A stretch of 62,845 nucleotides of DNA from Sphingomonas asaccharolytica NBRC 15499 (GTDB lineage Bacteria; Pseudomonadota; Alphaproteobacteria; Sphingomonadales; Sphingomonadaceae). Both the position numbers and the translations under genes were made by a program. Numbering within the stretch: position 1 is the stretch's first letter; each line of letters starts with the position of its first letter. A model generated the notes under the pieces. It saw nothing but the letters and a program-made list of their open reading frames with translations. It did no database searches and was not told the DNA's origin. Below are positions 44,287-52,500 of the stretch, piece by piece. The DNA is taken from positions 1 through 62,845 of the forward strand of contig NZ_BCYU01000021.1 in assembly GCF_001598355.1 (NCBI RefSeq), given 5' to 3'.

Positions 44287-46062
44287 ATGCCCGCTCCCAT
44301 CCTATCCTATGAAGACCTCGGCCTCGTTCAGGGCGCCGGTTGGTTGTTCCGCCACCTCGATTTGCACGTCGGCGAGCGCGACCGGCTCGCACTGATCGGG
44401 CGCAACGGCGCGGGCAAGACCACCTTGCTCAAGCTGATCGCCGGCAAGATCGAGTCGGACGAAGGGCGCCGCACGATCGTGCCGGGCACCAATGTCGTGC
44501 TGCTCGAACAGGATCCGCGGGTCGATGGCTGCGCGACGCTTGCCGATTTCGTGATGGCCGGGCCCAACGCGCCCGCGCGTCACGAAGCCGATGCGATCGC
44601 CGATCAGCTCGGAATCGATTTGTCGCGCGACGCCTCCTCCGCTTCAGGCGGCGAGCGCCGTCGCGCCGCGATCGTCCGCGCGCTGGCGCAGAACCCCGAC
44701 GTATTGCTGCTCGACGAGCCGACCAACCATCTCGACATCGCCGCGATCGAATGGCTCGAACAATGGCTGACGCGCTTCACCGGCGCGTTCGTCGTGATCA
44801 GCCACGACCGCACCTTCCTCACCCGCCTCACCCGCCAGACCCTGTGGCTCGACCGCGGGACGATCCGCCGCAGCGAGATCGGCTATGGCGGGTTCGAGGC
44901 GTGGACCGAGCAGGTCTATGCCGAGGAGCAGCGCGCCGCCGAAAAGTTGGACGCCAAATTAAAGCTCGAGGAGCATTGGCTCCAGCGCGGGGTCACCGGG
45001 CGCCGCCGGCGCAACATGGGCCGCCTGGCGAAACTCAAGGACATGCGCGCTGAACGCGCTGCGATGCTCGGCCCGCAAGGCGCCGCCGCGCTCATCACCG
45101 GAAGCGACGACGTCAAGACCAAGGTGGTGATCGACGCCAGGCACGCGACCAAAGCGTTCGAGGGCCGGGTCATCATCCGTGACCTCAATCTACGCATCAC
45201 GCGCGGCGACCGGATCGGCATCGTCGGACCCAACGGCGCGGGCAAGACCACGTTGCTGAGGATGCTGACCGGCGAACTCGAACCCGACAGCGGCGTGGTC
45301 AAACTCGCCAAGACGCTCGATGGCGTAGTGATCGACCAGCAGCGCAAGCTGATGGCGCCCGACAAGCGCGTGCGCGACGTGCTGGCAGACGGCGGCGACT
45401 GGATCGAGGTGCTCGGCGTCAAGAAGCACATCCACGGCTATCTCAAGGACTTCCTGTTCGATCCCAACATGGTCGAGGCGCGGATCGCGACCCTGTCGGG
45501 CGGCGAACGCTCGCGGCTACTCTTGGCGCGCGAATTCGCGCGGCGGTCGAACCTGCTGGTGCTCGACGAGCCGACCAACGACCTCGACCTCGAGACGCTC
45601 GACCTGCTCCAGGAAGTGATCGCAGATTATGAGGGGACCGTGCTGATCGTCAGCCACGATCGCGACTTCCTCGACCGCACGGTCACATTGACGCTCGGGC
45701 TCGACGGGTCGGGCACTGTCGATGTCGTCGCCGGCGGCTATGCCGATTGGGATGCCCGGCGCAAGAAGCGGCCGGAAGCAAAGAAAGCGGCCGCGAAGCC
45801 CGCGCCGGCAGCCGAGAAGCCCAAAGCGGCCAAGCTCAGCTACAAGGACCAGCGCGATTACGATCTGCTGCCCAAGCGGATCGAGGAGATCGAAGCAGCG
45901 ATCGCCCGCGACGAGGCAGCATTGGCCGACCCCGCGCTTTACGTCAGCGACCCGGCGAAGTTCGCCGCGCTGACCAAAGCGATCGAGGCCGCCCGCGCCG
46001 AGAAGGACGCCGCCGAGGAACGCTGGCTCGAGCTTGCCGAGCAGGTCGAGGCGTTGGGCTGA
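44287..46062 (+). CDS. uup: ABC-F family ATPase, Uup-like
   Basis: 591 residues with two ATPase domains and no membrane segments. First domain: [35 protein letters not shown]. Second domain: [23 protein letters not shown] and LVLDEPTNDLDL. A charged linker (AEEQRAAEKLDAKLKLEEHW) separates them, and a C-terminal lysine/alanine-rich coiled coil (KRIEEIEAAIARDEAALADP) is typical of Uup. ABC-F proteins act on the ribosome rather than in transport. Uup has been tied to transposon excision and translation. The start has no obvious ribosome site. Confidence 0.9.
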   Translation: MPAPILSYEDLGLVQGAGWLFRHLDLHVGERDRLALIGRNGAGKTTLLKLIAGKIESDEGRRTIVPGTNVVLLEQDPRVDGCATLADFVMAGPNAPARHEADAIADQLGIDLSRDASSASGGERRRAAIVRALAQNPDVLLLDEPTNHLDIAAIEWLEQWLTRFTGAFVVISHDRTFLTRLTRQTLWLDRGTIRRSEIGYGGFEAWTEQVYAEEQRAAEKLDAKLKLEEHWLQRGVTGRRRRNMGRLAKLKDMRAERAAMLGPQGAAALITGSDDVKTKVVIDARHATKAFEGRVIIRDLNLRITRGDRIGIVGPNGAGKTTLLRMLTGELEPDSGVVKLAKTLDGVVIDQQRKLMAPDKRVRDVLADGGDWIEVLGVKKHIHGYLKDFLFDPNMVEARIATLSGGERSRLLLAREFARRSNLLVLDEPTNDLDLETLDLLQEVIADYEGTVLIVSHDRDFLDRTVTLTLGLDGSGTVDVVAGGYADWDARRKKRPEAKKAAAKPAPAAEKPKAAKLSYKDQRDYDLLPKRIEEIEAAIARDEAALADPALYVSDPAKFAALTKAIEAARAEKDAAEERWLELAEQVEALG

Positions 46063-46072
46063 ACTGCGGCCC

Positions 46073-46808
46073 TTACGCGGCTTTTGGCATTCGGGAAGTG
46101 AACGGCGCCCGCGTCACCGCAATGGTCAGCCCCGGCCCGGTATCCGACTGCTCGACTCTCGCGCCCAATTGCTTGGACAGAGCCCTGATGATGGTCGTCC
46201 CCAACCCGGCCTCCTCGGGTGTTTTCGTGGGGACCGCCTGGCCCATACCGTTGTCGGAAACGGTGAGCTTCCAGTCAGGCCCCTTTACCTCATAAGTCAC
46301 CAGGATCCGGGCATCAGCCTTCCGCCGGGAAAGGCATATTTGATCGCGTTGATGACGAGTTCGGTCACGATCAATCCCAGGCTGACGCGGTAGCCGATTC
46401 GATCACTCCCTCATCGGGCATTTGCCTCAATGGTGATCGGGCTCGCTTCACCGATCGTCGACGCCGCCAGCCCGGCGCACAATTTGGTGAGATAGGTGGC
46501 AACGTCGATCTGATCGATGCCGTCGGTCGTGTGGAGATATTGCTGAACCGCGGCCACTGACATCACGCGTTGATGGTCATCCTTCAAATGCCCCCGTGTC
46601 TCCTCCGACAGTACCGCCCGCGCCATCAATAATAGGATGCTAGCGATAATCCGGAGGCTGTTGGCGACCCGATGCCGCATCTCTTCGAGCAGAACCTGCT
46701 TCTGGACGAGCAGATCTTCGGTTTGCGTCAACAGCGCGCTTTTCTCGCGCTCGATCACGCGCCGCGCGGTGATGTCGCGGAAAGCCAGCAGGGTCGCGCT
46801 GCGCTCGA
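46073..46808 (-). pseudogene. remnant of a PAS/HisKA_2 sensor histidine kinase
   Basis: Pieces of one kinase can be read in order on the minus strand. The end of a PAS domain (LLAFRDITARRVIEREKSALL) and an HisKA_2 H-box (EEMRHRVANSLRIIASILLL) end at an in-frame TGA (46411-46413). The same frame continues GYRVSLGLIVTELVINAIKY to about 46320, where one base is missing. The frame then shifts to ADARILVTYEVKGPDWKLTV with the ATP-binding SDNGMGQAV and AGLGTTIIRALSKQL. The N-terminal sensor part is lost at the junction with the rtcR remnant on the other strand (about 46800). It cannot make an active kinase. Confidence 0.8.
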
Positions 46809-47784
46809 AAGCACCGATCCTGCTGATGGGGCCGACGGGGGCCGGCAAGAGCTTGCTGGCGCGGCGCATCTACGAGCTCAAGAAACTCAAGCACCAGATC
46901 GCCGGGCCGTTCGTCGAGGTGAACTGCGCGACACTGAAGGGCGACGGCGCGATGTCCGCCCTGTTCGGCCACCGCAAGGGCGCGTTCACCGGCGCGGTCG
47001 CCGATCGTGCCGGCCTGCTACGCGCCGCCGACAAGGACATGTTGTTCCTCGACGAGATCGGCGAGCTCGGGCTCGACGAACAAGCGATGATCCTGCGCGC
47101 GATCGAGGACAAATGCTTCCTGCCGGTCGGCGCCGACAAGGAATCGTCATCCGAATTTCAGTTGATCGCGGGCACCAACCGCGATCTGGGCGAGGCCGTT
47201 TCCGCGGGGGCTTTTAGCGACGATCTCTACGCGCGACTGAACTTGTGGACCTTCACCCTCCCCGGCCTTGCCGACCGGCGCGAGGATATCGCGCCCAATC
47301 TGGACTATGAACTCGATCGCTTCGCCGAGCGCGAAGGCGAACGCGCCAGCTTCAACAAGGAAGCCCGTCAGCGCTACCTCGCGTTCGCGACCGCGCCCGA
47401 CGCGCGCTGGCCGGGCAATTTTCGCGACCTGGCGGCGAGCGTCACCCGCATGGCGACGCTGTCGCCTAAGGGACGGATCGACCTGGAATGCGTCGAGGCG
47501 GAGATCGTCCGGCTCAAGCGTCTCTGGTCGGGTCAGACCGATGATGGACTCGGCATCTTGGCTAACGTGCTCGACGCGGATGCGCTCAGTGCGATCGATC
47601 CGTTCGACCGCGTCCAGCTGGCCGAAACGGTCCGCATCTGCCGCACGAGCCGCTCGCTGTCGGAAGCGGTCGCACCCTGTTCGCGGCGTCGCGCGCTCGC
47701 CGGAGCACCGCCAACGACGCGGATCGGCTGCGTAAATATCTCGCCCGGTTCGGATTGGACTGGGCGACAGTTTCACAGATCTAG
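46806..47784 (+). pseudogene. rtcR: remnant of rtcR, sigma-54 activator of the RNA-repair operon
   Basis: The sequence enters at SKAPILLMGPTGAGKSLLAR (Walker A of an AAA+ domain) and continues with EVNCATLKGDGAMSALFGHR and KGAFTGAVADRAGLL (GAFTGA, sigma-54 contact), and with MLFLDEIGELGLDEQAMILR, LYARLNLWTFTLPGLADRRE and WPGNFRDLAASVTRMAT. This is the specific central domain of RtcR. The normal N-terminal CARF-type regulatory domain, about 180 residues, is absent: the frame upstream is antisense to the kinase remnant. At about 47668 a G has been lost (SRSLSEA then shift), after which the true C-terminus GRTLFAASRARRSTANDADR and LRKYLARFGLDWATVSQI ends at TAG 47782-47784. No rtcA or rtcB is in the window. 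Confidence 0.85.
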
Positions 47785-47924
47785 CGGCCGGCAGAGCGCG
47801 GCTGTCCCCACCGCAAATATCGTTGACCGTCGTCCGGCGAGTGTGGCACTGGCCACTCCGCTGAACATCCAATGGCACGAAGCACGGCAAAGCACGTGCC
47901 TTCGATGCAGCAAAATGTTCGGAT

Positions 47925-47998
47925 GCGGGTGTAGCTCAATGGCAGAGCAGAAGCTTCCCAAGCTTACGACGAGGGTTCGATTCCCTTCACCCGCTCCA
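47925..47998 (+). tRNA. tRNA-Gly (anticodon CCC), CCA encoded
   Basis: 74 bases. Acceptor stem GCGGGTG / CACCCGC, D arm with AGCTCAATGGCAGAGCA, anticodon loop TTCCCAA (anticodon CCC, 47957-47959), T arm GAGGGTTCGATTCCCTT, discriminator T and encoded CCA (47996-47998). It starts with GCGGGTGTAGCTCAATGG. A weak hairpin, TCGAAAA (47999-48005) / TTTTCGA (48021-48027), follows. The gene stands downstream of the rtcR remnant. Confidence 0.93.
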
Positions 47999-48087
47999 TC
48001 GAAAACCGGAAATCCTTGGCTTTTCGAGTTTAGCGCTGCCGATTCCGTCGATCAAGAACGCCGAGGGCAACTAGGCGGAAACCATTC

Positions 48088-48154
48088 GCACTTAGGCGTG
48101 AGCGCTGCCCTCCGAAGGCAGAGGTCACAGGTTCGAATCCTGTCGGGTGCGCCA
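48088..48154 (+). pseudogene. tRNA-Arg(CCG)-like sequence lacking a normal D arm
   Basis: The anticodon arm CTGCC CTCCGAA GGCAG (48105-48121, anticodon CCG), variable loop, T arm ACAGG TTCGAAT CCTGT, acceptor strand CGGGTGC and CCA (48152-48154) are intact. On the 5-prime side only GCAC of the acceptor is conserved (GCACTTA, with two possible G-U pairs). Ten bases remain where about 19 bases carrying the D arm should be. It is either a decayed tRNA gene or a tRNA 3-prime fragment of the kind left as an attachment site by integrating elements. Confidence 0.7.
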
Positions 48155-48426
48155 CAAATCATAGCAAAATCACGTGTTACATTGTTATGACAGACTCCGG
48201 CCGTTAGCGGCTTGGTGGCGCGGAAGCACTAATTGCACCGGCGCCAAGGACGACGGCCGAGATGGGCGTTCCCGACAAAACTGAGCGCCGGCTCGGCATT
48301 TTTGACGACGGGAGGTCGGAATCTAGCGAATCGTGATTCGCTTTTGGGGACCACCGGCGCTGAAGTTCCACATTCGACATATCCTGTCGGGCGGCCTCAA
48401 GTGCCAACGTAGCGCCACGCAGCGCC
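48155..48426. other. intergenic stretch without a recognisable gene
   Basis: 272 bases between the tRNA-Arg-like sequence and the end of the TetR gene. A 67-codon minus-strand frame (48204-48407) has no ribosome site and no family resemblance. No promoter or repeat was recognised. Confidence 0.5.
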
Positions 48427-49041
48427 TCACCTTCGGGCGCGCAGCTCAGTTTCCAATGTACCGAAGGTTTCTCTCAGAAGGGCGGGCATTGTGCGCGCGC
48501 CGGCCGCCTGGTTGAACGCTTCGGTCGACAAGCGGACGGCGCCCATGGCGATCATTGCCACTACCTTGAGCCCGGGTTCCCTCTCCGGTTCTGGCCAACG
48601 TTCGCGCAAAGCCGCGAACAAGGTTCTCTCTTGCTCGACGTAGCTGGCTTGCTTCCGAGCCTGCACGGTTTCGCTCGATCGCATCAATCGATCGATGGCG
48701 AGCATGTCGTCGGGAGCGACTGCGGCGCAGACGTCGAGAACGGCGTCGCGCACGGCCTCGATTGGCTGGGCGTCGGCCGGCGCTTTCCGGATTGCGTCGG
48801 CGATCATGGTGCCCATCCCACTCTGCAGAGAGATGAGGATGTCGTCCTTGGAGTTGAAGTAATTGAAAAAGGATCGCCGCGAGATCGCGGCAGCGGCGGC
48901 GATATCGTCCAACGTGGTCGTTTCATAACCGCGGTCGAGGAAGAGCCGTATCCCAGCCCCGGTGATGCGCGCCATCGTCTCGCGGCGCTTGCGAGCCCTC
49001 AGTCCTTCTTCTGAATTTGTCGTGGGGGACGACGCCGACAT
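48427..49041 (-). CDS. TetR family transcriptional regulator
   Basis: 204 residues. The N-terminal helix-turn-helix is ARITGAGIRLFLDRGYETTT with LDDIAAAAAISRRSFFNYFN and SKDDIL, the TetR signature. The ligand-binding half (about 75-204) is helical and matches the SDR-associated TetR_C type. It is divergent from the SDR gene at 49116, with two TGCAC-type palindromes in the 74-base gap that are almost certainly its operators. The inducing ligand is unknown. Confidence 0.93.
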   Translation of the reverse strand: MSASSPTTNSEEGLRARKRRETMARITGAGIRLFLDRGYETTTLDDIAAAAAISRRSFFNYFNSKDDILISLQSGMGTMIADAIRKAPADAQPIEAVRDAVLDVCAAVAPDDMLAIDRLMRSSETVQARKQASYVEQERTLFAALRERWPEPEREPGLKVVAMIAMGAVRLSTEAFNQAAGARTMPALLRETFGTLETELRARR

Positions 49042-49051
49042 ACCCGCCCTC

Positions 49052-49095
49052 TTGAAACATGCACTGAGTGCAAGTATAATTCTGCACTTGGTGCA
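49052..49095 (+). promoter_or_regulatory. sigma-70 promoter of the SDR gene with two TetR operators
   Basis: -35 TTGAAA (49052-49057), 17-base spacer, -10 TATAAT (49075-49080). The spacer holds TGCACTGAGTGCA (49060-49072), a perfect palindrome. TGCACTTGGTGCA (49083-49095), with perfect five-base arms, covers the transcription start. The centres are 23 bases apart. A repressor bound there would block both genes. Confidence 0.85.
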
Positions 49096-49115
49096 CTTAT
49101 ATGGGTGGATGAGAC

Positions 49116-50030
49116 ATGCGTAAATGGACGGCGGCAGATATTCCCGCGCAGGATGGCCGCATCGCTGTCGTCACCGGGGCGGGGGGCCTCGGCTATGAAA
49201 CGGCGCTGGCCCTGGCGCGCGCCGGTGCCTACACGATCATCGCCGGCCGCAACGCGCAAAAAGGGGCCGAAGCGGCGGCTCGGATTGCAGCGGAGCTTCC
49301 ATTTGCACGGGTGCGGTTCGAGTTGCTCGATCTCGCAAGCTTGGCTTCCGTCGCAGCTTTCGCGACCCGACTGGCAGGCCGAGAGGAGAAGCTCGATATC
49401 CTGATCAACAATGCGGGCGTGATGGTCCCACCCAGGCGGGAGCAAACGAGGGACGGGTTCGAGCTTCAGTTCGGGACGAATTACCTCGGTCATTTCGCGC
49501 TGACGAACCAACTGCTTCCGCTGCTTCGCAAGTCAGGCGACGCGAGGGTCGTCTCGCTTTCGAGCGTCGCCGCGAGAAACGGCGCGATCGACCTCGACGA
49601 TCTCAATGCCGAGAAAAGCTACAAGTCGATGCCGGTGTATAGCCAATCCAAGCTCGCCTGCCTGATGTTCGGTCTCGAGTTGCAGCGCCGCAGCACCGCC
49701 GGCGGTTGGGGCGTGACGAGCATCGTTGCGCATCCCGGCGTCGCGCGCACCGACCTGCTGCACAATGCTCCCGGTCGCTGGAGTGGCATGGGCCTGGCAC
49801 GGACACTGTTATGGTTTCTCTTCCAGCCGGCCGCGCAAGGGGCGCTCCCGACGCTCTTCGCTGCAACCTCGGCCGATGCCGAACCAGGCGGCTATTATGG
49901 CCCGGACGCTTGGGGCGAGACCCGCGGATATCCCGCGCCTGCGCGGGTTCCCCCGGCTGCACTGGACGAGGCCGTTGCGCGTCGTCTGTGGGAAGCGTCC
50001 GACAAACTCATCCAAAGCTTCCGCAGTTGA
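49116..50030 (+). CDS. short-chain dehydrogenase/reductase, retinol-dehydrogenase-like
   Basis: 304 residues. GRIAVVTGAGGLGYETALAL (NAD(P)-binding glycine motif), DILINNAGVMVPPRRE, VVSLSSVAARNG, and the catalytic YSQSKLACLMFGLELQRR. The spacing and the NYLGHFALTNQLLP segment are typical of SDRs annotated as retinol dehydrogenase or light-dependent protochlorophyllide reductase relatives. It is controlled from the promoter and twin operators at 49052-49095, and so is the evident target of the TetR protein. The substrate is not known; such repressor/SDR pairs often serve detoxification of hydrophobic compounds. Confidence 0.9.
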   Translation: MRKWTAADIPAQDGRIAVVTGAGGLGYETALALARAGAYTIIAGRNAQKGAEAAARIAAELPFARVRFELLDLASLASVAAFATRLAGREEKLDILINNAGVMVPPRREQTRDGFELQFGTNYLGHFALTNQLLPLLRKSGDARVVSLSSVAARNGAIDLDDLNAEKSYKSMPVYSQSKLACLMFGLELQRRSTAGGWGVTSIVAHPGVARTDLLHNAPGRWSGMGLARTLLWFLFQPAAQGALPTLFAATSADAEPGGYYGPDAWGETRGYPAPARVPPAALDEAVARRLWEASDKLIQSFRS

Positions 50031-50267
50031 TACGGGCTGCGACGGGGCAGCCTTTGTCAGCCCCGGAGTGAGGCGTTATGGGAGCTCACAAGTGACTGGC
50101 AGATCGCCAATGGCGAGTCCGTTCATCTGCATGTCAGAACCGTTAGTCTCCCGATTCGATATCCTCCGAGATCTCGCTCTTCAGCCGCGATCCGAATGCC
50201 ATGCTGCATGATAGCGCGGCGAACTAGGTCCTGCGATGCCGGTGGCGACCGAGCTTGGCCACCGGCG
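50031..50267. other. intergenic stretch, nothing recognised
   Basis: 237 bases between the SDR end and the receiver gene end (convergent). No gene, RNA or terminator stands out. Confidence 0.4.
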
Positions 50268-50639
50268 TCAGTGATTGCCCACGGCATGCGTTAGGCATCT
50301 TGCTAGAGCCTCCGCATGAAGCGGCTTGCGCAGGAAGCATATCGCCCCGGCTTCCTGCGCGCGGCGTTCCAGCAGCACGTCGTCGCGTCCGGACATCATG
50401 ATGATGGGCGTGACACAGCCGCGCTCGTCGAGCGCGCGCTTGAGGGCGAATCCGTCCAGTCCCGGCATATGAATGTCGGTCAGGATGCACGCCGCCGCCT
50501 CGGCGTCGCCGCAGCCCAGCGCGTCCTCCGCGGAGCGATGTCCGCAGCCTTTAAACTCCATCGACTCGATCAGGTTGAGCAACGCCTTTCGGACCGAGGA
50601 GTCATCGTCGATGACGCAGATGAACGCTACGCCGGACAA
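50268..50639 (-). CDS. stand-alone response-regulator receiver domain protein
   Basis: 123 residues with a receiver fold only: FICVIDDDSSVRKALLNLIE (acidic pocket), phosphoacceptor Asp55 in CILTDIHMPGLDGFA, PIIMMSGRDD and the lysine in CFLRKPLHAE. The sequence is closest to FixJ-type receivers but has no output domain. It could be a CheY-like phosphate sink or the detached N-terminus of a FixJ-type regulator; a frameshifted FixJ-type output remnant lies just upstream on the same strand (50687-50853). Its partner kinase is not obvious; the kinase remnant at 46073 is 4 kb away. Confidence 0.8.
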   Translation of the reverse strand: MSGVAFICVIDDDSSVRKALLNLIESMEFKGCGHRSAEDALGCGDAEAAACILTDIHMPGLDGFALKRALDERGCVTPIIMMSGRDDVLLERRAQEAGAICFLRKPLHAEALARCLTHAVGNH

Positions 50640-50686
50640 GATCAGTCCTTCGCTGTGACGCGGGTAATCAACGACGGCCGCAACGG

Positions 50687-50853
50687 CTACGACTCTGGGA
50701 CAGGCTGCAATCCCGGCGCCTGGGCGACAAGCTGCTCGGACGCCTTGACGAGGTCGGCGAGCGTCCGGACCCCCATCTCGCGCATCACCGCCGCCCGGTA
50801 CACCTTCACGGGATTTCGCTCAGCGGCGACACGCCGATCTGAACGAGGTTGGC
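50687..50853 (-). pseudogene. frameshifted FixJ/LuxR-type DNA-binding remnant
   Basis: The minus strand reads QIGVSPLSEI and then, after a one-base loss (ATCCCGTGAAG where ATCACCGTGAAG would be expected), VKVYRAAVMREMGVRTLADL and VKASEQLVAQAPG to the stop at 50687. This is the C-terminal helix-turn-helix of FixJ-family response regulators (the usual form is LSEITVKVHRAxVMRKM). The upstream half cannot be found intact. The rest of the interval up to 51106 carries no recognisable coding sequence. Confidence 0.65.
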
Positions 50854-51106
50854 GCTTGGCGACGTCTAGACCTGCAGCCCGTAAAAGCGCCCATAGCGAT
50901 GCGGCAAGCCGAACGGCTCGCAGTCGGCTGCTAGCCGAATATCGGCAATTTGGTTGTCGCTCGCAGATGCGGGCATCGTCAACCTGGATGAGGCCGGACG
51001 GGCGCGCTGCCCGCAATCCGTCGCGGCCTTCGCAAAACACGGATTGGCCAAGCTGGGGCGCCCAGGGCTTGCCGGGGCCACCGCCGGCGTCGCGCCAACA
51101 AAACCG

Positions 51107-52237
51107 CTACCGCCCCCGCAGATAAATCCGGTGCGCGTTCTCGTAGTAGATCTTGTTGATCACAACGCGCGGCAGCCCCAGCCCCTTCACATCGGACTTG
51201 ATCTCTTCGATGCGCTGCGACTGCGGCGTTGCAAGATAGCGCCAGTCCGAACGCCAAGCGTGATCGACCTCGGTCGCCAGATGGTCAATGTCCACCGGCG
51301 GGTTTTCTACTGGCTTGCTCGGGTCGGGCGGATTGTCGGCAACGTCGGTGCCGTACATCAATCGGTCCTGATATTTGATGAAGAAGGCGCGGACCTTCTC
51401 GTAATCCTGGTTCGATTGATACTGGATCTGCGTCATGCGCGCGGCGAGATCGACGTTGGCGTTGGGGAAGCGGTCGAGGAATGTCGCCAGCCGGTCCACG
51501 CTCCATTCGAGGCTGGCCATGTGCGCACCGACGAAGGACAGCTTGGGATGGAAGGCGACGAAACGGTCCCGCGCTGCCATCAGCATCTCGTAGCTCGGCT
51601 CTTCCGGATGGAGATACATATAATATTGCGGGTGATCGCGGAAATAGCCGCGATCGTTGTCGGTCGTCATCTGGTCGAGCGGCAGCCAGCAATTGAGCGG
51701 CTCGCCCTGATGCGCGATCAGCGGGATCCCGATCTTCTCGATATGCGCCATCACGGCGTCGAACCGCGGATCGTCGAGGAAGACGCGTTTGCCTTCCTTG
51801 TCCTTGACCACCATACCGATATTCTTCCAGACCTTGACCGCTACCGCGCCCTTGGCGACCGCGGCATCGATCGTGGCGATCGCGCGGTCGCTCCACCCCG
51901 GCTCGCCGAATCCGTCCATCGAGAACGCCGTGGCGAAGTGAAAGATCTTGGGATTCTGGAGTTCATGCTCCTCCGCCGCCTTCGCCTGCAATTTCAGCGG
52001 GGGGAAATCGGGATAGTCCACGTTGATCGATAACAGCTCGAAGCCGTCCTTGCGGGCGATATCGATGAAGGCGGTTCGTGCGACATTGTCATGCACATGC
52101 GCATCGAATTTGGGAACGCGGACGAAATCGGCCTCGCTATAGGTCGCCTGGGCCGGATCCTGCGCCCGCACCGGCTGGGTGGAAGCCACCGCCAGCGACA
52201 GCAGTGACGCGGCGATTAAACCATGGTGCAGGCGCAT
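51107..52237 (-). CDS. secreted amidohydrolase (Amidohydrolase_2 family)
   Basis: 376 residues. The signal peptide MRLHHGLIAASLLSLAVAST ends near RAQD. The TIM-barrel amidohydrolase shows metal-binding and catalytic segments FDAHVHDN, IPLIAHQGEPLN, FVGAHMASLEWS and LMYGTDVADNPP. A strong ribosome site (AAAGGAGG) precedes the ATG. Members are decarboxylases, lactonases and hydrolases. It is not the AgaA/NagA type of sugar deacetylase, which is a different amidohydrolase branch. Because an AgaR-type box lies directly before it and the AgaR-like gene is divergent, it is placed in the amino-sugar locus, but its reaction is unknown. Confidence 0.85.
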   Translation of the reverse strand: MRLHHGLIAASLLSLAVASTQPVRAQDPAQATYSEADFVRVPKFDAHVHDNVARTAFIDIARKDGFELLSINVDYPDFPPLKLQAKAAEEHELQNPKIFHFATAFSMDGFGEPGWSDRAIATIDAAVAKGAVAVKVWKNIGMVVKDKEGKRVFLDDPRFDAVMAHIEKIGIPLIAHQGEPLNCWLPLDQMTTDNDRGYFRDHPQYYMYLHPEEPSYEMLMAARDRFVAFHPKLSFVGAHMASLEWSVDRLATFLDRFPNANVDLAARMTQIQYQSNQDYEKVRAFFIKYQDRLMYGTDVADNPPDPSKPVENPPVDIDHLATEVDHAWRSDWRYLATPQSQRIEEIKSDVKGLGLPRVVINKIYYENAHRIYLRGR

Positions 52238-52500
52238 AACCCCTCCTTTGATGTTATATAAAATGAAACTACGACAGTTCGAGACGGGCTAGCATTATTC
52301 CCAAACAGCGCGCAAACCGTTTTGCATATGTTTCATTATATAATTTTCATCCACAAACCGAGCCGTCGCATCGACCCGCTATCGCAGCAACGACCTGTCG
52401 AGGTTTACCCGTCCCCAAGACACGGCGTGCCGCGGCATCAACGAAAGAAAACGCATGGAGCGATCGGCGCTTTGCCGCTAGAAATCGCGCAGGAGGCATA
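52238..52500. promoter_or_regulatory. divergent control region with two AgaR-type boxes
   Basis: The 263 bases between the amidohydrolase and the AgaR-like gene hold ATGTTATATAAAATGAAAC (52251-52269), whose complement reads GTTTCATTTTATATAACAT, and GTTTCATTATATAATTTTCA (52330-52349). Both contain the TTTCATT core and AT-rich repeats expected of AgaR operators. The first is 14 bases before the amidohydrolase start. No confident -10/-35 was assigned. Confidence 0.65.

Noticed and set aside
46637..46805. N-terminal extension of the rtcR frame
   Set aside because: These codons are the antisense of the histidine kinase remnant, not the lost RtcR sensor domain.
48088..48154. A functional tRNA-Arg gene
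   Set aside because: About nine bases of the D-arm region are missing and three acceptor pairs are weakened or lost.
48204..48407. 67-codon frame between the tRNA-like sequence and TetR
   Set aside because: No ribosome site, no recognisable fold, interrupted composition.
51107..52237. Identification of the amidohydrolase as the missing GalNAc-6-phosphate deacetylase
   Set aside because: It has a signal peptide and belongs to the Amidohydrolase_2 branch, whereas AgaA/NagA are cytoplasmic proteins of another branch.
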